A stretch of DNA of 64,000 bases from Planctomycetota bacterium (GCA_030746555.1 JASLMK010000066.1:1-64000), one strand, 5' to 3'; positions 51,627-60,947 are shown, numbered from the stretch's first letter. The notes: generated from the letters alone by a model not told the origin. A program made the numbers and translations.

Positions 51627-52937
51627 TCAGGAGTCGCGCAGGTAGGACAGCTCATCGGGCAGGGTAGACAAGCCACCCTCGCCCAGGGAGTGCTCGAACA
51701 GGGCGCCGATGTCCCGCAAGGGGTGCTCGTCCCCGCGGAAGCGGAACTCCGTCGAGGCGGCGTTCGACCCCACCGCGACCATCAGGTCCATGATCGAGCC
51801 CGCGTTGCAGACCGTGCCGCCGACCTCCATCTCCACCGGCGTCCCGTGGTGGCCGACGATGCGCACGATCAGCGACATCGGGCGCGCGTGGAGGACCAGG
51901 CCCGGCTCGAGCTCGACGGCGAGCTCCTGTACGTTCGTGTAGGAGGGGAGCAGGTCCTCGGCCAGGGGGCGTCCCATCTCGATGAGACGTTGAGCCCAAC
52001 ATAGGAGGGCGTTGAGGGTAAGATCCCGAACTTCGCGCCGGCTCACCAGCCCGTCGATGCGGCTCACCGCGCCCTCCTGGCGGTCACTGGCCTCGTGCCG
52101 TTCCACAAAGTGCGCCAAGAGGGTCACCGCCTCCAACAGGTGCAGGGCCGCCGAGGCGTGCCCGCGCAGGCGCGGCAGGCGGTCGTCCTCCCCCTCGAGG
52201 ACCGTGTTCTTGATGTGGGTGTCGTAGGCCGACTGGAGGTTGTGGACCGTCGCCTCGTAGACCCGCGCCTGCTCCTCCGTGCAGCGCTGGCTCAAGAAAC
52301 GCTCGCAGGCCTCGGGGTCGGCCAAGGGGCGCACCCCGATCCCGTCGAACATCTCGCTCACCTGGAGGTACTTCGAGGCCACCTCCGCGATCCGCTGGGC
52401 TTCCTCGTCGATGACCTCCTCGCCGAGGTTGCGGGGGAGCCGCGAACGGAGGCTGTCGGGAAGATAGCGCTCGGATGGGAACCCGTCAGAGGGAAGACGG
52501 ACCCCGACCGCCTCCGCCTCTTCCCGGCTGGCCTTCAATAGGGAGCCCACGCCGGCCTCGACGAAGTCCCGCGCGCCGACGATCGCCGCCTCCATCGCGC
52601 CCCCGGCCTCGTCGCTGAGGGTGGCCTGGACGCCGTAGCTCTCCAGGCGCCCCGAGAGGTGGCGCAGGCAGAACCCCGCCTGGGCCAGGCCGCGGATCGA
52701 CGCCACCAGCTCTCGCAGCTGGTGGAAGGTGCGGTTGTCCCGCGCCCCGTGGTCGTCCAGGAAGGACTCGAGGGCGTGGGCCTCGCTGACGACCTGATAG
52801 AGGTGGCGCCTCGACCAGCCCGGGTGGTCCAGCCCCAGCATGCTGTTGGCGAGGCGGAAGAACATCTCCCCCTGGACCGAGAGCGAGCGGGTGAAGGCCT
52901 GCTCGGTGACGATCTCGTCGATCGAGGTTTCGCTCAT
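51627..52937 (-). CDS. Helical protein with C-terminal HPr-like domain
   Basis: 436 residues. The first ~340 are helical and unrecognised (EAHALESFLDDHGARDNRTFHQLRELVAS, EEVIDEEAQRIAEVASKYLQ, VLEGEDDRLPRLRGHASAALHLLEAVTLLAHFVERHE in parts). The last ~85 match phosphocarrier HPr: LVLHARPMSLIVRIV has the phospho-His in HARP, and NAGSIMDLMVAVGSNAASTEFRF has the regulatory Ser in GSIM. HPr is normally an 85-residue free protein of the phosphotransferase system or nitrogen PTS; a carboxy-terminal fusion is unusual. Divergent from the sigma factor gene. Confidence 0.75.
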   Translation of the reverse strand: MSETSIDEIVTEQAFTRSLSVQGEMFFRLANSMLGLDHPGWSRRHLYQVVSEAHALESFLDDHGARDNRTFHQLRELVASIRGLAQAGFCLRHLSGRLESYGVQATLSDEAGGAMEAAIVGARDFVEAGVGSLLKASREEAEAVGVRLPSDGFPSERYLPDSLRSRLPRNLGEEVIDEEAQRIAEVASKYLQVSEMFDGIGVRPLADPEACERFLSQRCTEEQARVYEATVHNLQSAYDTHIKNTVLEGEDDRLPRLRGHASAALHLLEAVTLLAHFVERHEASDRQEGAVSRIDGLVSRREVRDLTLNALLCWAQRLIEMGRPLAEDLLPSYTNVQELAVELEPGLVLHARPMSLIVRIVGHHGTPVEMEVGGTVCNAGSIMDLMVAVGSNAASTEFRFRGDEHPLRDIGALFEHSLGEGGLSTLPDELSYLRDS

Positions 52938-53072
52938 GGCTGGGCTTGCGGCGCGCGGGAGGGGCGCTGTGGGCACGGGGCGCCTCCCACGCTCCAAACC
53001 TACCAGACGATCCCTCGGGCGGCGAAGGAAGCGATCCTCGCTCGGGCTCAAGACGGCGCCCTCGAGACTCCG

Positions 53073-54005
53073 ATGGGGAGGGTCCGGAGCCCGCAGGCCA
53101 CACCGGCCCCTCCCAAAGGCCCGAAAGGAGCACCCGCCATCTCTGCCGAACGCTGCCTCGAGACGTACCTCCAGGAGATCAACGAAGTCCCCCTACTCAG
53201 CGCCGCCGAGGAGAAGGAGCTGGGCGCGCGCATCGCCGCGGGCGACCAGGCCGCCCGCGAGCACCTGATCCGCGCCAACCTCCGCCTGGTGGTGTCGGTC
53301 GCCAAGCTCTACGCCGAGCGCGGCCTGTCCCTGCCGGACCTGATCGCCGAAGGCAACGTGGGGCTGATGAAGGCCGCGGAGAAGTTCGACCCCGCCGCCG
53401 GATGCCGCTTCTCGACCTACGGGACCTGGTGGATCAAGCAGTCCATCCGCCGCGCCCTGACCAACACGGTCAAGTCCGTGCGCGTGCCCAGCTACATGAC
53501 CGAGCTGATCGGCCGCTGGCGCGTCGTGACCCAGGAGCTGACCTACCTCATGGGCCGCGTGCCGACCGTCGAGGAGGTCGCCGAGGAGCTGGACATCCCC
53601 CAGAGCAACTGGCCCCTGCTCAAGCGCACGATCCAGGTCTCGGGGATGGGCCCCCAGGTCTCCCTCGACGTCCTCTCCGCGAACCAGGACACGGTCAGCG
53701 ACGGGAACGCCCGGCCGCCCGACGAGCAGATGGCGGCGGCGGACCTGTTGGCTAGACTGCGGGAGTTGCTCGGCGCCATCGACGAGCGCGAGGCCACGAT
53801 CCTGCGCCTGCGCTACGGCCTCGGCGAGGGCGGCGAGCCCATGACCCTCAAGGAGATCGGCAAGGTCGTGGGCCTGACCCGCGAGCGCGTGCGGCAGATC
53901 GAGCGCGAGGCCCTGCGCAAGCTCTACGGGGTGATGAGCGAGGAGCATGGCCCACACCAAGCCGTCCAGCCCGGCCCCCGACCCGAGGGCGGAGCCGGCC
54001 ACTGA
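53073..54005 (+). CDS. RNA polymerase sigma factor, sigma-70 family (group 2-like)
   Basis: 310 residues from ATG 53073. It lacks a long region 1.1. Region 1.2 is ETYLQEINEVPLLSAAEEKELG, region 2 has LRLVVSVAKLYAERGLSLPDLIAEGNVGL and FDPAAGCRFSTYGTWWIKQSI, region 3 is near PTVEEVAEELDIP, and region 4 has LRLRYGLGEGGEPMTLKEIG and LTRERVRQIEREALRKL. The small size and location suggest a secondary factor such as RpoS-like, not the primary RpoD; this is an inference. The end overlaps hemW by ~59 bases. The frame is open upstream, but the conserved part starts here. Confidence 0.92.
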   Translation: MGRVRSPQATPAPPKGPKGAPAISAERCLETYLQEINEVPLLSAAEEKELGARIAAGDQAAREHLIRANLRLVVSVAKLYAERGLSLPDLIAEGNVGLMKAAEKFDPAAGCRFSTYGTWWIKQSIRRALTNTVKSVRVPSYMTELIGRWRVVTQELTYLMGRVPTVEEVAEELDIPQSNWPLLKRTIQVSGMGPQVSLDVLSANQDTVSDGNARPPDEQMAAADLLARLRELLGAIDEREATILRLRYGLGEGGEPMTLKEIGKVVGLTRERVRQIEREALRKLYGVMSEEHGPHQAVQPGPRPEGGAGH

Positions 54006-55176
54006 GCCCGATCCCCGCCTCGCGAGTGGCGGGCGAGCGCCCGAGGGAACGCCCCTCTACCTGCACCTTCCGTTCTGCGTCGCCCTCTGTCACTACTGCG
54101 ACTTCTTCTCGGTCACCGCCGAGGGACAGGACATCGACGGCGTCCTCGAGGCGCTGCTCTGCGAGGCTCGCCTGCGCGCCCCGGCCTCGCCGCGCACGGT
54201 CTACCTGGGCGGCGGCACGCCTTCGCTCCCCAGCGCCGCCCAACTCAGGCGGCTGCTCGACGGCCTCGATGCCTGCTGCGGGTTCCGCGCCTCGGCGGTC
54301 GAGGTGACCGCGGAGTGCAATCCCGAGAGCCTCGACGCCGCCAAGGCCGCGGCCCTGCTCGCCGGTGGCGTGGATCGGTTGTCGGTCGGCGTCCAGAGCC
54401 TGCGCCCGAGGCTCCTGGAGCAGTTTGGGCGCGTCCACTCCGCCTCGGAGGGCCTCGACGCCCTCGCCGCGGCGCGCGAGGCGGGCTGTGAGAACCTCAG
54501 CGCAGACCTGATCTTCGCCGCCCCGGGCCTGGACGCCGCCAGCTGGCGCGAGGACCTCGCGGCGCTGCTCGAGCTGGGCCTCGACCACCTCTCGGCCTAC
54601 AACCTCGCCTTCGAGGAGCAGACGCCCTTCGCCCGCCGCCTGGCCCGCGGCGAGCTCGTCGCCCAGCCCGAGGCCTGCGAGCTGGAGCAGTTTCGGATCA
54701 CCCGCGAGCTGTGCTCCGACGCCGGGCTCGAACCCTACGAGATCTCCAGCTTCGCCTCCCGGGGACGTCGCTGCGAACACAACCGGAACTACTGGGCCAA
54801 CGGCTCGTACGTGGGCCTGGGCCCCTCGGCGGTCAGCCACGTCGGCGGCGTGCGCTTCGGCAACCCGCGCGCGATCGCGCCCTGGCGCGAGGCGGTCTGC
54901 GCGGGGCGCCCGGCGGCGCAGTGGAGCGAGCGCCTGGACGCCGACGAGCGCCTGGGGGAGACCTGGTGGTTGGGCCTGCGCACGGCCGAGGGGGTCGACC
55001 CGCGCCTCGCCCGGCGCACCGCCGGCTTCGTCGGCCGAGACGACCCCGCCGGGACCGTCGCCGCGGACCTGATCGCCGAGGGCCTCCTCGAGGAGCGCGC
55101 CGGACGCGTGCGCCTGAGCGAGCGCGGCCTGCCCCTCGCCGACGCGGTGGCCGCCCGCTTCCTGGGCGGCTTCTAG
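53947..55176 (+). CDS. hemW: HemW, heme chaperone of the radical SAM family
   Basis: 409 residues. HemW is a [4Fe-4S] radical SAM protein, formerly named as an oxygen-independent coproporphyrinogen oxidase, that binds heme. The cluster motif CVALCHYCDFF (CxxxCxxC) and YLGGGTPSLP, ECNPESL, LSVGVQSLRPRLLEQFGR, LSAYNLAFEEQTPF and the C-terminal winged-helix are visible. It lacks the additional Cys before the cluster seen in HemN. An N-terminal Pro-rich extension lies over the end of the sigma factor gene. Confidence 0.92.
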   Translation: MAHTKPSSPAPDPRAEPATEPDPRLASGGRAPEGTPLYLHLPFCVALCHYCDFFSVTAEGQDIDGVLEALLCEARLRAPASPRTVYLGGGTPSLPSAAQLRRLLDGLDACCGFRASAVEVTAECNPESLDAAKAAALLAGGVDRLSVGVQSLRPRLLEQFGRVHSASEGLDALAAAREAGCENLSADLIFAAPGLDAASWREDLAALLELGLDHLSAYNLAFEEQTPFARRLARGELVAQPEACELEQFRITRELCSDAGLEPYEISSFASRGRRCEHNRNYWANGSYVGLGPSAVSHVGGVRFGNPRAIAPWREAVCAGRPAAQWSERLDADERLGETWWLGLRTAEGVDPRLARRTAGFVGRDDPAGTVAADLIAEGLLEERAGRVRLSERGLPLADAVAARFLGGF

Positions 55177-55212
55177 CCCCCGAGGCGCTATCATGGGCCG
55201 CGAGAGCGCCCC

Positions 55213-56187
55213 ATGGACCAGCACGAGTCTCGCAAGCAGCGTCGAAAGAGGTCCCCCGCGCGGCGCGCCAAGCGCAAGAAGAGCTTCTTCCTGCGCGGCG
55301 TGGTGACGGTCCTGCCGGCGGTGCTGACGCTCTTCATCCTGGTGACCGTGGTGCAGTTCGCCAAGAGCTACGTCACCACGCCCATCAACACGGTCATCTA
55401 CTGGTGCCTGGAGGGGAACGGGCTCGGCTGGCAGGTCCTGCGCTCGGTAGGGATCGACCCCTTGAGCGAGGAGTTCCTCAATCCCGACGCCCTGCCGGTC
55501 GAATTGAGGAGCGAGCTCGACCGCGCCGGCCTCGACAGCCCCGCATTCCGCAACGGCCTCGCCGCCCTGCACGAGTCCAGGTCCTCGCCCGTGCGCGACC
55601 TCGACGCGCTCGCCATCGACCCCGAGGGGCTGCGCGACGCCGTCAAGGGCGTCGTCCATCCCATGATCGGGGTCTTCTTCTCCCTGCTCCTGGTGCTGAC
55701 GGCGGGCTACCTCGCCTCGGGCTTCTTCGGGCGGAGGATGATCTCGGGCATCGACCGCGCCATGCAGCAGGTCCCGGTGATCCGCTCGGTGTACCCCTAC
55801 GCCAAGCAACTCGTCGAGTTCTTCCTCTCCGACACCGAGTTGGAGTTCGACACGGTCGTCGCCGCGCCCTATCCCTCCGAGGGAGTCTGGGCCATCGCGT
55901 TCGTCACCAGCGAGGGGATGAAGTCGGTCCATGAGCACCTCGGCGGAAGGTACGTGAGCTGCTTCGTCCCCACCTCTCCCATGCCGATGACCGGCTTCAC
56001 CGTCTTCATCGAGGCCCGGCGCCTGATCCCGCTCCCCATCTCCGTCGAGGAAGCCCTGCGCACGACGGTCTCCGCCGGTGTGCTCATCCCCACCAGCGAG
56101 CTGATCGAGACGGCCGAGGGCCGCCTGGCCGCGGCCCGACGCGGGGGCGGAGACGCTGAGCAGGCCGACGTTCCCGAGAGCGCATGA
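55213..56187 (+). CDS. DUF502 membrane protein
   Basis: 324 residues. A basic N-terminus (KQRRKRSPARRAKRKKSFF) precedes the family's FLRGVVTVLPAVLTLFILVTVVQF, a loop, and a second hydrophobic segment MIGVFFSLLLVLTAGYLASGFFG followed by IDRAMQQVPVIRSVYPYAKQ and FVTSEGM. DUF502 proteins are conserved two-helix membrane proteins of unknown function. The loop between the helices is longer than usual. Overlaps pyrF by 4 bases. Confidence 0.9.
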   Translation: MDQHESRKQRRKRSPARRAKRKKSFFLRGVVTVLPAVLTLFILVTVVQFAKSYVTTPINTVIYWCLEGNGLGWQVLRSVGIDPLSEEFLNPDALPVELRSELDRAGLDSPAFRNGLAALHESRSSPVRDLDALAIDPEGLRDAVKGVVHPMIGVFFSLLLVLTAGYLASGFFGRRMISGIDRAMQQVPVIRSVYPYAKQLVEFFLSDTELEFDTVVAAPYPSEGVWAIAFVTSEGMKSVHEHLGGRYVSCFVPTSPMPMTGFTVFIEARRLIPLPISVEEALRTTVSAGVLIPTSELIETAEGRLAAARRGGGDAEQADVPESA

Positions 56188-57089
56188 GCTTCGCAGACCG
56201 CCTGGACACCGCCGTCGCCCACGCAGACAGCCCCTGCGTGCTCGGCCTCGACGCCCATCTCGACCTGCTGCCCGAGGAGTTCGCCGTCGCCCGCGACCCC
56301 AAGGCCGCCCGCTGCGAGCGGGCAGCCGCGGTGGCCGACTTCCTCTGCCGGCTCATCGACATCGCCGCCGAGAGGGTGGCCCTGGTCAAACCCCAGTCCG
56401 CGTTCTTCGAGCTGTTCGGAGCCGACGGCGCCGTGGCCTGGGAGCGCGTCGTGGCCCACGCCCACGATGCCGGCCTGCTGGTGATCGGCGACGTCAAGCG
56501 CGGGGACATCGCCTCCACGGCCACGGCCTACGCCAAGGCCTTCCTCGAGGGACCCGGCGGCGGACCCGACCACCGCCTGTGCGACGCGGTGACCGTGAAC
56601 GCATTCCTGGGCAACGACTCGATCGAGCCCTTCCTGGAGGTCTGCCGGCGCACGGGGAGCGGGATCTTCGTGCTCGTGCGCACCTCCAACCCCGGCAGCG
56701 CGGACTTCCAGACCCACGGCGAGCCGACCCTCTCCCACCGGCTGGCGCGGGCCACCCACCGCTGGGGCTGGGACCTGCGCGGCGAGTGCGGGCTCTCCTC
56801 GGTCGGGGCCGTCGTCGGGGCCACCCACCCCGCCCTCCTGGCGCAGATGCGCGAGCTGATGCCGCACACCCCCTTCCTGCTGCCCGGCTTCGGCACCCAG
56901 GGAGGCGGCCCGGCCGACGTCCTGGGCGCCTTCACCGCCCGGGCGGGGGCGGCGCTCGTCTCCTCCTCGCGCGGCGTCGCCTACGCCTACCGCCAGAGCG
57001 AGTACGCCGGCCTCCATTGGGCGGACGCGGCCTCCGCCGCGCTCGACGCGATGGTCGGCGGGGTCCGCGACGCCCTGGCATCGCGCTGA
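56184..57089 (+). CDS. pyrF: Orotidine 5'-phosphate decarboxylase (type 2)
   Basis: 301 residues. Last step of UMP synthesis. The longer pyrF subfamily 2 is indicated: LGLDAHLDLLP, LVKPQSAFFELFG, VIGDVKRGDIASTATAYA with the catalytic Lys-Asp pattern, AVTVNAFLGNDSIEPF, IFVLVRTSNPGSADFQ, VGAVVGATHP, FLLPGFGTQGG and SSSRGVAYAY. The ATG at 56184 overlaps the DUF502 stop by 4 bases (ATGA). The next gene starts 5 bases after its stop. Confidence 0.95.
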   Translation: MSFADRLDTAVAHADSPCVLGLDAHLDLLPEEFAVARDPKAARCERAAAVADFLCRLIDIAAERVALVKPQSAFFELFGADGAVAWERVVAHAHDAGLLVIGDVKRGDIASTATAYAKAFLEGPGGGPDHRLCDAVTVNAFLGNDSIEPFLEVCRRTGSGIFVLVRTSNPGSADFQTHGEPTLSHRLARATHRWGWDLRGECGLSSVGAVVGATHPALLAQMRELMPHTPFLLPGFGTQGGGPADVLGAFTARAGAALVSSSRGVAYAYRQSEYAGLHWADAASAALDAMVGGVRDALASR

Positions 57090-57094
57090 CCTCC

Positions 57095-58702
57095 GTGGGG
57101 GAGCGATTCGCCTTCCTGCCGGCGGACCTGTCGGGTGCGCTACCGCCCTTGGCGCGCGCGGCCCTGTCGGGGACGCGCGCCCTCCCCGGGGTCCGCCTGC
57201 CCCGCTCCGCGGCCGAGCTCGAGGGTCCGGCCCCCTCCTGGGACGAGCGGGCGCGCGGCGAGCTCTCCGGCGCGCTGTGCGACTCCCTCGCCCCCCTCGA
57301 GCCCCACGTCGCCGTCCTCGACGCCGCTCGCTCGCTGGCCCGCGCGGGGCGCGGGTGCGTGGTCACCGCCGCGGCGCCCGGCCTCCTCGGCGGGCCGCTG
57401 GCCTCGCTGTGGCGCGCCCTCGCCTGCGTGCGCCTCGCCAAGACCGCCGCCGAGCACCTCGGCGTCGAGGTCGTGCCGGTCCTGTTCAACCGCGCCGACG
57501 AGCGCACGCTGGCGCCGGCCCACCTCCTCAACCCCCGCTTCGACCTGCAGCGCGTCGGCCTCTCCTCGATGGGCGCGACCGCGCGCCCGCTGGGGGCCGT
57601 CGTCCTCGACGAGCGGCGCCATCGTCTGGGAGCCCTGCGCGCCGCCCTCGCCCAGCTCCACGGGGGCGCGCCCCACCTCGCCGACGCCCTCGACCTCCTC
57701 GCGCCGCGTCCCGGCGAGAGCCCCGCCCGCGCCTTCACGCGCGCCCTCCTCGCCCTCGCCGGCCCCCTCGGCCTGGTCGTGGTCGAGCCGGAGTGGATCC
57801 GGCCGCAGCTGTGCGCCGCCCTGGTGCGGGTCCTCGGCTCCGCGCCCCCCGGCGGCCTGGCCGCGGGGGCTCGCGCGGTCGCAGAACTCGACCCCTCCCT
57901 TGCGGTCGACGACCTCCCCGTCCTCGCGCACTTGGGACCCCAGGGCGGTCGGGACCTGTACGCCGGCGGCGAGGGCTTCCGCTTCGCGGGCGAGCCCGGC
58001 TCGCGCAACGCCGCCGAGCTGGCCGCGGCCCTAGTCGGGGACCCCGGCGACTGGTCCGCGGGGCCGCGCACGGAGCATCTCGCCTTGGACCTCGCCCTGC
58101 CTTCGGTGTGCGAGCTGGGTGGACCGCGGGAGCTGGCGGCGCGCGCGGCGGCTGCCCCCCTGCGGGAGGCGGCCGGCCTCGCCCCGGGGTCGTTCGTCCT
58201 GCGCGGGGGGGTGAGCGTGGTCGACACGGCCTGCGCGCGCTCCCTGGCCGCCTGCTCCCTCCAGGTCGAGGACGTGCTCGCCGGCCAGGCGCGCGGCGGC
58301 GAACCTGCCGACCCACCCCCCGTGGCCCTGGAGCGCCTGCGCGGGATCGCCGAGGAGGCGGGCTCCTCCCTGCGCGCCCTGCGCCCCGACCTCGCCCGGA
58401 TCGACCGCGGCCTCGCCGCCCGCCTGCGCCGCGCCGCCGCGCAGGTCGAGGGCCTCGTCGGCGGGATCGCCGAGCGCGCCGAACGAGTCCACCGCAATCG
58501 GGGCGGGAGCCGGGGTCGCCACCTTCGCCGCGTGGAGGGGACCCTGCGCCCCGGTGGCGGGCTCCAAGAGGAGCGGCTCGGCCCGTTCTCCCTGGTGGCG
58601 CGCCACGGCCGCGGGTGCCTGGAGCCCGTCGCCGATGCCCTCGACTCCTTCGGCGCCGAGCACCTCGTCGTGCACCTCGGCGCGGTGCGGGAGCGGGAGT
58701 AG
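57095..58702 (+). CDS. BshC-like protein (putative cysteine-adding step of bacillithiol synthesis)
   Basis: 535 residues from GTG 57095, close to the length of Bacillus BshC (about 539). BshC joins cysteine to glucosamine-malate. The key similarity is VVTAAAPGLLGGPLASLWRALACVRLAKTAAE against the family's GQQPGLLGGPLYTLYKA.., followed by VVPVLFNRADE (family WIAGEDHDF), then a short, degenerate version of the core. A long coiled-coil-like region near 400-450 agrees. But several hallmark residues (the ExHD) differ, so it may be a paralogue. No bshA or bshB is in the window. Probably co-transcribed with pyrF and parA. Confidence 0.6.
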   Translation: MGERFAFLPADLSGALPPLARAALSGTRALPGVRLPRSAAELEGPAPSWDERARGELSGALCDSLAPLEPHVAVLDAARSLARAGRGCVVTAAAPGLLGGPLASLWRALACVRLAKTAAEHLGVEVVPVLFNRADERTLAPAHLLNPRFDLQRVGLSSMGATARPLGAVVLDERRHRLGALRAALAQLHGGAPHLADALDLLAPRPGESPARAFTRALLALAGPLGLVVVEPEWIRPQLCAALVRVLGSAPPGGLAAGARAVAELDPSLAVDDLPVLAHLGPQGGRDLYAGGEGFRFAGEPGSRNAAELAAALVGDPGDWSAGPRTEHLALDLALPSVCELGGPRELAARAAAAPLREAAGLAPGSFVLRGGVSVVDTACARSLAACSLQVEDVLAGQARGGEPADPPPVALERLRGIAEEAGSSLRALRPDLARIDRGLAARLRRAAAQVEGLVGGIAERAERVHRNRGGSRGRHLRRVEGTLRPGGGLQEERLGPFSLVARHGRGCLEPVADALDSFGAEHLVVHLGAVRERE

Positions 58703-58780
58703 GCCGATTGCTCACCCGCGGGGGAACACTCCGGCGAGAGTTGGGCTAGCCTAGGACGCCCGGCGCGGATCGGGGCAGGC

Positions 58781-59752
58781 ATGCGGCGCATCGCGGTCAT
58801 CAATCAGAAGGGAGGCGTGGGCAAGACCACGACCTGCGTCAACCTGGGCGCCGCGCTCGCCGAGGCCGGGCGGCGCGTGTGCCTGGTGGACATGGACCCC
58901 CAGGCCAACCTGAGCCTGCACCTGGGCCTGGAGATCGACGGCGGCGAGCCCTCGATCTACAGCGTCTTGCTCGGCCAGGCGAGCTTCGCCGAGGCCGTGC
59001 GCCCCACGGCGACATCGGGCCTGCTCGTGGTCCCCAGCAACATCGACCTCTCCGCCGCCGAGCTCGAGCTCGCCAGCGCCATCGGCCGCGAGAGCCTGGT
59101 GCGCGACGCGGTCTGCGCCTGGGAGGACGAGCGCCGCGCCGAGGGGGCGGGCGAGCTGGCCGACTACCTGATCTTCGACTGCCCGCCGAGCCTGGGCCTG
59201 CTCTCGGTCAACGCCCTGGCTGCGGCGCACGAGGTGTTGATCACGGTCCAGACCGAGTACCTGGCCCTGATGGGCATGAGCAAGCTGCTGGAGGTCGTGC
59301 AGCTCATCCGCCGCCGGCTGAACCCCGACCTCTCGGTGACCGGGATCGTCGCCTGCCTCTACGACGGCCGCCTGCGCCTGGCGCGCGAGGTGCTCGGCGA
59401 GGTGCGGCGCCACTTCCCGGGCCAGGTCTTCGCCCGGAGCGTGCGCAGCAACGTCAAGCTCGCAGAGGCTCCCAGCCACGGATTGACGATCTTCGAGTAC
59501 GCCAAGGGATCGAATGGGGCCCGCGACTACCGTGCCCTCGCCGCGGAGCTCATCGCCCAGGAGGCTGGAGAGCCCCAAGCCGCCGCAGGGCGCGAGGCGG
59601 CCGAGCCCCTGGCGGAGAAGGTCCTCGACCCCGTGCCGCCGCCGGGATCACCGTCGCTGCGCGCTTCGGGGAAGGAGAACGCCCTCGACGTCGAGCTGCG
59701 CGCCCTGACCGGCGGGCGGCCCGCGGGCGGGGGCGCCGCGCCCCAGGCCTAG
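58781..59752 (+). CDS. parA: Chromosome partitioning ATPase ParA/Soj
   Basis: 323 residues. A deviant Walker ATPase that positions ParB-parS complexes. Starts right at the P-loop (IAVINQKGGVGKTTTCVNLGAAL), Walker A' LVDMDPQANLSLHLG, Walker B DYLIFDCPPSLGLLSVNAL, and ends with SHGLTIFEYAKGSNGARDY. The last ~60 residues (GEPQAAAGREAAEPLAEK...) are an additional Ala/Pro/Glu-rich tail. It lies in an operon with pyrF and the cysteine desulfurase, separate from parB. Confidence 0.95.
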   Translation: MRRIAVINQKGGVGKTTTCVNLGAALAEAGRRVCLVDMDPQANLSLHLGLEIDGGEPSIYSVLLGQASFAEAVRPTATSGLLVVPSNIDLSAAELELASAIGRESLVRDAVCAWEDERRAEGAGELADYLIFDCPPSLGLLSVNALAAAHEVLITVQTEYLALMGMSKLLEVVQLIRRRLNPDLSVTGIVACLYDGRLRLAREVLGEVRRHFPGQVFARSVRSNVKLAEAPSHGLTIFEYAKGSNGARDYRALAAELIAQEAGEPQAAAGREAAEPLAEKVLDPVPPPGSPSLRASGKENALDVELRALTGGRPAGGGAAPQA

Positions 59753-59765
59753 GCCGACCGTCGCC

Positions 59766-60947
59766 ATGGGGCCGGTCTACCTCGACCACAACGCGACCAC
59801 GCCCATGCGGCGTGAGGTGCGCGAGCTCCTCGCCGCCGAGCTCGACGCCCTGGGCGGCAACCCCTCCAGCGTCCACGCCGCCGGTCGCAGGGCGCGAGCG
59901 GTGGTGGACGGCGCCCGCGAGCGAGTCGCCGCCGCCCTGGGCGTGGGGGAGGAGGAGTGCGTGTTCACCTCGGGAGGCACCGAGGCCAACAACCTCGCTC
60001 TGTTCGGCGCCCTCAGGCTCCAGGCGCCCCCCGCCTTGTTGGTCGCCGGCGCCACCGAGCACTCCTCGGTCCTCGAACCGGCGCGGCGGCTGGAGCTCGA
60101 GGGCTTCGCGCTGCGCCTGGTCGCCCCCGACAGCCTGGGGCGCATCGAGGCGCCGGCCCTCCTAGCGGCGGCCGCCGAACCCACCTGCCGCCTGGTCTCG
60201 GTCATGGCCGCCAACAACGAAGTCGGCAGCGCCGCCCCCGTGGCCGAGCTGGGCGCCGGCCTGCGCGCGCTCCCAGGCGACCGCCGCCCCCTGCTCCACA
60301 CCGATGCGACCCAGGCCCTCGGACGCCTGCCGGTGGATCTGGCCTCCTGGGGCGTGGACCTGGCGTCCTTCTCCGCCCACAAGATCGGCGGCCCCCTGGG
60401 CGTGGGCCTGCTCGTCCGGCGCCGTGGAACGCCGCTGGCGCCCATGATCATGGGCGGAGCCCAGGAGGGGGGGCTGCGCGCGGGGACCGAGAACGCCCCG
60501 GCCCTGGCCGCCGCGGCCCTGGCGGTCGAGCTCGCCGTGAGGGAGCAGCCGGCCTTCCGCACCCGGGTGGGGGCGGTGGCGGCAAAGCTGTGGGCGCTCC
60601 TGGCCGAGGCGATTCCCGGCACGCGCCTGCTGGGCCCGCCGATCGACGCTCCCGACCGCTTGCCCAACACCCTGGCCGTGCTCCTGCCCGATGCGCGCCC
60701 CCGGATGCTCGTGGCGCGCCTCGACCTCGAGGGCGTCGCCGCCAGCGCGGGCTCGGCTTGCGCGAGCGGCTCCATCGAACCCTCGCACGTCCTGCTCGCC
60801 ATGGGCTGCTCCCCCGAGCAGGCGCGGGGCGCCCTGCGCCTCTCCCTGGGGCGCGAGACTTCTCCACAAGACGCGCGCCATGCGGTGGAGACACTGCGGA
60901 GAACGTGGCGCGGGCTCGCCGCCGCCCGCGACGACCGAGAGAACTGA
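59766..60947 (+). CDS. Cysteine desulfurase (NifS/IscS family)
   Basis: 393 residues. Takes sulfur from cysteine for Fe-S clusters, tRNA thiolation or, in some cases, selenium from selenocysteine. Motifs: YLDHNATTPMRREVRE, GNPSSVHAAGRRARAVV, TSGGTEANNLALF, VMAANNEVGS, PLP Lys in FSAHKIGGPLGVGLL, GGAQEGGLRAGTENAPA and the sulfur-accepting Cys in GSACASGSIEPSHVL. It has the longer group I loop. No iscU is adjacent. It is 13 bases after parA. Confidence 0.92.
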   Translation: MGPVYLDHNATTPMRREVRELLAAELDALGGNPSSVHAAGRRARAVVDGARERVAAALGVGEEECVFTSGGTEANNLALFGALRLQAPPALLVAGATEHSSVLEPARRLELEGFALRLVAPDSLGRIEAPALLAAAAEPTCRLVSVMAANNEVGSAAPVAELGAGLRALPGDRRPLLHTDATQALGRLPVDLASWGVDLASFSAHKIGGPLGVGLLVRRRGTPLAPMIMGGAQEGGLRAGTENAPALAAAALAVELAVREQPAFRTRVGAVAAKLWALLAEAIPGTRLLGPPIDAPDRLPNTLAVLLPDARPRMLVARLDLEGVAASAGSACASGSIEPSHVLLAMGCSPEQARGALRLSLGRETSPQDARHAVETLRRTWRGLAAARDDREN

